A program made the translations under genes and the position numbers. From the NCBI RefSeq assembly GCF_954871325.1, contig NC_088777.1:25707366-25771365 (forward strand): DNA of 64,000 nucleotides. The letters run 5' to 3'. Shown one piece after another: positions 60,470-64,000 of this stretch. The notes under the pieces were generated by a model. That model was not told the DNA's origin. It did not search any database and saw only the letters and a program-made list of their open reading frames with translations. Each line of letters begins with the position of its first letter. Within the stretch, counting starts at the first letter, position 1. Source of the stretch: Gordionus sp. m RMFG-2023. Lineage: Eukaryota; Nematomorpha; Gordioida; Chordodea; Parachordodidae.

Positions 60470-61814
60470 TTTATTTATATAAAATATATTTTTATTAGTT
60501 TATATAAAATAAAAATATAATAAATTACTTGTATTGTATATACCTTAATATAAAAGCATGGTAATAATTTATTCCAAACAATTATAAGTAATTTATTTAT
60601 AAAAAGTAGACATATAGTTGATTTTACTCTATTATATAGAATTAGTTATAAAATACTAGGTAAAATTCCACTTTTACAGACATATTTGACAGTTAGAGAA
60701 TATATTACAGTTAATAATTTAACAAATTTTACTAATCAATGCTCTTGATATTAATTATAACAACAATTTGCATTCAATTATTTAACGCCATCTATTTATT
60801 TTAAGAAAAATGATATTTAAATTTAATCTTCATATTCCCACAATGTCTTTAAAAGATATTTTCTGATGTCCTTATCAATATTTTATAGTTATCTGTAAAA
60901 TAGATTATTCGCTATATTGGTAAAAATTACTTGATTGTCATTTGATAATTAGATATACTGTAAATCTACGACATATAATATTCCACTGCTTGTATTGTGC
61001 TTTAATATTTTTTTAATTTATGATTTAATTTTATCAATAGTTTTAAAATTATATTTTACTTTTATTAAGATTAATAAATAAAAATTACTCACTTTATAAA
61101 AAATGATATTTGATATATTATATTATTTAGTAATTTTATGGATCTATTATTAATAATTCAGGCTGCACAATATGCCCTTTTATCTCTTATGAATATTTTG
61201 TCTAACTAACTGAAAAATATACAAAGTACATTTTTAATATTTAACTAAATTAATACATTAAAGATCCTACTTTTTTAAAAGCTTACCATTTTGTCGGATC
61301 CATCATTGCTCTATTATCCCTGCTGAATATTTTGTGTAATGCTCAAAAAAATATACATAATGCATTATAATTTTATTATAAATAATTTTATATAGGATTT
61401 TTTATCTATTCCAAAAAATCAATATATATTAAAATATTTATTTTTATTCAATTAAATTATATATTTATTCTTAAGGACCCTATCTTTTTTAACAATACTC
61501 TTTTTTATTCTTTCAGTAAAAAATACTAAACGGAGTTTTCTATTTTTAGGATTTTATATTTATTCCAAAAAAAATACATATTACGGTATTTATATATTAT
61601 TTAAATTATTCTATACCTATTCACAAGGATCCTATTTTTTTTTAAGTTTGCCAATTGGTCTCTCCGAATGGTATTTTATTTTAATCCTACCTTATAAAAT
61701 TGAATTTTTTTTTTACTATAGAAAACTATTTCCATCTTATTTCCTCTTTATAATTGTTCAAATATTGATATATCAGCCATTATGTTTGTTTAATTTCAAC
61801 AATAGTTTATTTAT
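60470..61814. other. AT-rich interval with old internal repeats
   Basis: Loose recurrences of ATATTTTGTxTAA, AAAATATACAxAGT and GGATCCTATTTTTTT-like strings (about 61140-61640) suggest an old degenerate repeat of ~120-150 bp. No coding signal. Confidence 0.35.
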
Positions 61815-62104
61815 ATTTTTGCCTGATTTCTTTATTTGTCTAGGCTAACCCTAATTCCTCACATTGCTACAAAACATGATGAATCTATTATTAAAGATAA
61901 GCAAAGAAAATAATGACGATTAAATAAACGCCTTACTCGTTCTAGAGTTACTGGTAGACAAAATAATAAATAACTACGCTTGAAATGAACTCATCTGGAG
62001 GTTTATTTTGTTTTTTTTATCTTATGTTTTATATCTATATTTATTTTATTTTCACCCAGTTCTCCAAATGATATTTCTATCACCACTACCACGATACCTA
62101 TGCC
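61815..62104 (+). repeat. Direct duplication, copy 1
   Basis: From TTTGCCTGATTTCTTTATTT to CACCACTACCACGATACC. Copy 2 at 62500-62766 has a few per cent differences and a small length change. Confidence 0.85.
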
Positions 62105-62499
62105 ACCTCCGCATATTTTTTAACAAATATAAACATTTTTATTTATCACTAAATTTTATTATCTCATTCTTTTCTTTCTATCTCTATTATCTATTAACCA
62201 CTATTTCTCAAAACCTTATCAATTCCTTTATTTTAATTTTTATTTATATATTAATTTATACCTTCTTTCCCCCCCCCCTTTTTAATCTTATTTTTTTATT
62301 ACCTTACAATTAATTAACCTTAATCTTAATAACATTACATTCATCATGTTATTTTTTAACTTTTAGAATATCATAATAGGCTTGATAAGTCCCCAAAAAA
62401 AATTTTTTGATGATAGCCCTCCAACTACTAGAAATATGCATATAATATTGACCCATCTACCGGTTTAACATTATTTTAATCAACTATATTTTATTTAAA
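62105..62499. other. Spacer between duplicated copies
   Basis: T-rich, with a run of eight or nine C near 62270. No gene recognised. Confidence 0.5.
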
Positions 62500-62766
62500 T
62501 TTTTGCCTAATTTCTTTATTTGTCTAGGCTAACCCTAATCCCTCACATTGCTACAAAACATGATGAATCTATTATTAAAGATAAGTAAAGAAAATAATGA
62601 CGATTAAACAAACGCCTTACCAGTTCTAGAGTTACTGGTACACAAAATAATAAAGAACTACGCTTGAAATGAACTCATCTGATTTTTTTTTAATCTTATG
62701 TTTCATATCTATGTTTATTTTATTTTCACCCATTTCTCCAAATGATATTTCTATCACCACTACCAC
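62500..62766 (+). repeat. Direct duplication, copy 2, interrupted by hAT
   Basis: Homologous to 61815-62104 up to CACCACTACCAC, where the hAT end TAGAGAACTGC begins. The rest of the unit (GATACCTATG) is not found to the right in the window. Confidence 0.85.
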
Positions 62767-63480
62767 TAGAGAACTGCAAAGTAATTTTTTTGCAACCCGA
62801 GCCCGACCCGAGCCCGAATTTAAATTTTTTTTGTCCGAGCCCGACCCGAGCCCGAGCACACATTTTTTAGTCCAACCCGACCCGACCCGAGCCCGACCCG
62901 AATAAAATTTTGCAATTTAAGTTTTAATATTATAATAACCAAAAAAAATTTATGTGTATTTATTCAGTTCAGCCACCTTAAATAAAAGTTTATTTGACGG
63001 CCATAATCTATTCAAGATATATATTAAGTTGCATTTTATTAAATTTGTAAAAAATATTATAAAACGATTAATATACAAGCGAATTTAAAAATTATAACGA
63101 TTATATAATACAATAAGCATCATTTATGCGAATATAGATATGATATAAAAGTTAATAAATATATAAAAAATATAATGAACATATTATATTATATTGACCT
63201 CATCAATATCATTATCAAAATTATCACAAAGTGAATAATTATGATATATAAATAAAGAGGCGTCCAGTTTATCTGGCTTTAAACGAGTCCTTCTCTCCTC
63301 AAAGGCCCTACCAGCAGCTGAAAACGCCCTTTCATTGCTAGCCGACGAAGCAGGGATAGCCAGAAATTTAAGAGCTAAAATATCTAACCTGTTGTTATTG
63401 AATTATATACATAAATAATAAGATCTTGGATGCTTCCTAATATTGTGACCTGGCATGACATCTATCGTAAAAAATGAATA
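62767..63480 (-). mobile_element. hAT element, CCCGAGCCCGACC-word type
   Basis: Starts TAGAGAACTGCAAAG, close to the CAGAGACCTGCAG TIR, followed by about 120 bases of CCCGAGCCCGACCCGA words. A transposase last exon on the minus strand lies inside. The other TIR was not found, so the right limit is uncertain and the element may be cut by the possible Helitron end at 63521. Confidence 0.7.
63184..63388 (-). CDS. hAT transposase, last exon (dimerisation domain)
   Basis: Unbroken frame with LDILALKFLAIPASSASNER, then AFSAAGRAFEERRTRLKPDK and LDASLFIYHNYSL, ending at a stop 63184-63186. This is the best-kept hAT dimerisation domain in the window (IPASSASxERxFSxAGRxxxxRRxxLxPxxxxxxLFI.xN). It starts after a CAACAG acceptor, so it is probably a 3' exon; the upstream exons are not seen. 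Conservation suggests a young family. Whether the full gene is present beyond is not visible. Confidence 0.8.
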
Positions 63481-63484
63481 AAAA

Positions 63485-63521
63485 TCTCATTCCCCGTCAT
63501 TTTTGACGGGCTTTCTACTAG
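63485..63521 (+). mobile_element. Helitron-like 3' end
   Basis: ATTCCCCGTCATTTTTGACG and GGCTTTCTACTAG then T: a 7-bp stem hairpin (63493-63510) followed by CTAG and T, the usual Helitron 3' signature. Near-identical to 59095-59129. The element body is not defined. Confidence 0.45.
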
Positions 63522-63539
63522 TATAGATGTATAGTTTGA

Positions 63540-64000
63540 TTTGGGGAAGAAGAGTTAAGAAATGTTTCAGCGTAAGGATAAAGGGGCAGAGACTTTGACA
63601 ATAGAGGAGCATAATGGAGAAGTGTTATGGAAAAGGTAACGTGGCCGGTTCAGGAATTAATCAATATATAGATAAATAATGATGTAGACAAATTAATAGG
63701 CCTGAATACCGATCAAAGGTTGGGGCCGTATAGGGGACCAATAGAGATTTCTCAGGGAAGAAGAGAGGAAGTAAGACCAAGCTGTGATTCTAGAGTGAGG
63801 GGGGGGGGTGAATTGTTATAATTGTGGAAGACAAGGACATATGGTCAGGGATTGTCGGAAGGCAAAATGTTTCGCATGTGGAAAATTTGGTCATACCCCT
63901 TATTGTCCGGGCCAACAAGAGAAATTACGATGTGCAAGCTGTGAAAGATTTGGTCATAATCAGGAGGAATGTAGTACGGATAGAGGGTTTCCCCCAAAGA
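63540..64000 (+). pseudogene. Gag-like fossil with three CCHC knuckles, runs off the window
   Basis: CYNCGRQGHMVRDC, CFACGKFGHTPYC and CASCERFGHNQEEC follow each other at about 63818-63980, the nucleocapsid pattern of LTR-element gag. It continues past the end of the window. The part seen has at least one break. Its clade cannot be told without pol. Confidence 0.65.

Noticed and set aside
62008-62313. 101-codon hydrophobic frame
   Set aside because: A T-rich low-complexity stretch gives F/L/Y-rich translation. No start context or conserved motif, and part of it lies in the direct duplication.

Overview
The window is eukaryotic, very AT-rich animal DNA made almost entirely of transposable elements. 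It carries piggyBac, several hAT families, an RTE-like LINE with a matching tRNA-headed SINE, Ty3/Gypsy fossils, and traces of MULE, PIF/Harbinger and possibly Helitron elements, together with short GT-AG introns (44 bp in the piggyBac gene). This mix fits a metazoan, and an arthropod is plausible, but nothing seen fixes the species. No rRNA, no convincing tRNA gene, no CRISPR array and no prokaryotic gene order was found.

Layout. 1-3276 is the right part of a foldback, hAT-like element with two opposed arrays of a ~120-bp unit centred on the palindrome TGACAATTGTCA. 3277-5620 holds degenerate repeats and the end of a second copy. 5650-12649 is a Ty3/Gypsy fossil split by a 3.8-kb hAT. 13143-14849 is a DNA element with a 9-bp target duplication. 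14859-19811 has small repeats, one hAT MITE and one small possible secreted ORF. 19816-22271 is a whole-looking piggyBac with TTAA ends and a 568-residue transposase. 22276-36930 holds scattered hAT elements, a SINE with a 16-bp target duplication, degenerate tandem arrays, and the best candidates for host coding sequence: exons at 23978-24089, 27488-27902 and 35633-35784 that may belong to one single-pass membrane protein.

36931-57063 is a 20-kb hAT-type foldback element (TAGTGTTG ends, near-matching 8-bp flanks). Its left array contains a 10.5-kb Ty3/Gypsy fossil (GATAT target duplication), which itself contains a 3.1-kb RTE-like LINE. A 329-bp MITE and a 1.7-kb hAT sit elsewhere in the same host element. 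57064-64000 has a Harbinger exon relic, two possible Helitron 3' ends, two gag-like fossils, a direct duplication, and a hAT copy with a well-kept last exon.

The most striking pattern is that each hAT family here carries, just inside its TIRs, a tract of its own short GC-rich word in AT-rich spacer (GGCCCGGGCC, CCCGAGCCCGACC, GACTCGAGTC, GGCTTAGCC, TCTCCCGCAA and others). Copies that share the foldback arms nevertheless differ in this terminal word. This looks like divergence or exchange of transposase-binding sites. That is inference; the tracts themselves are directly visible.
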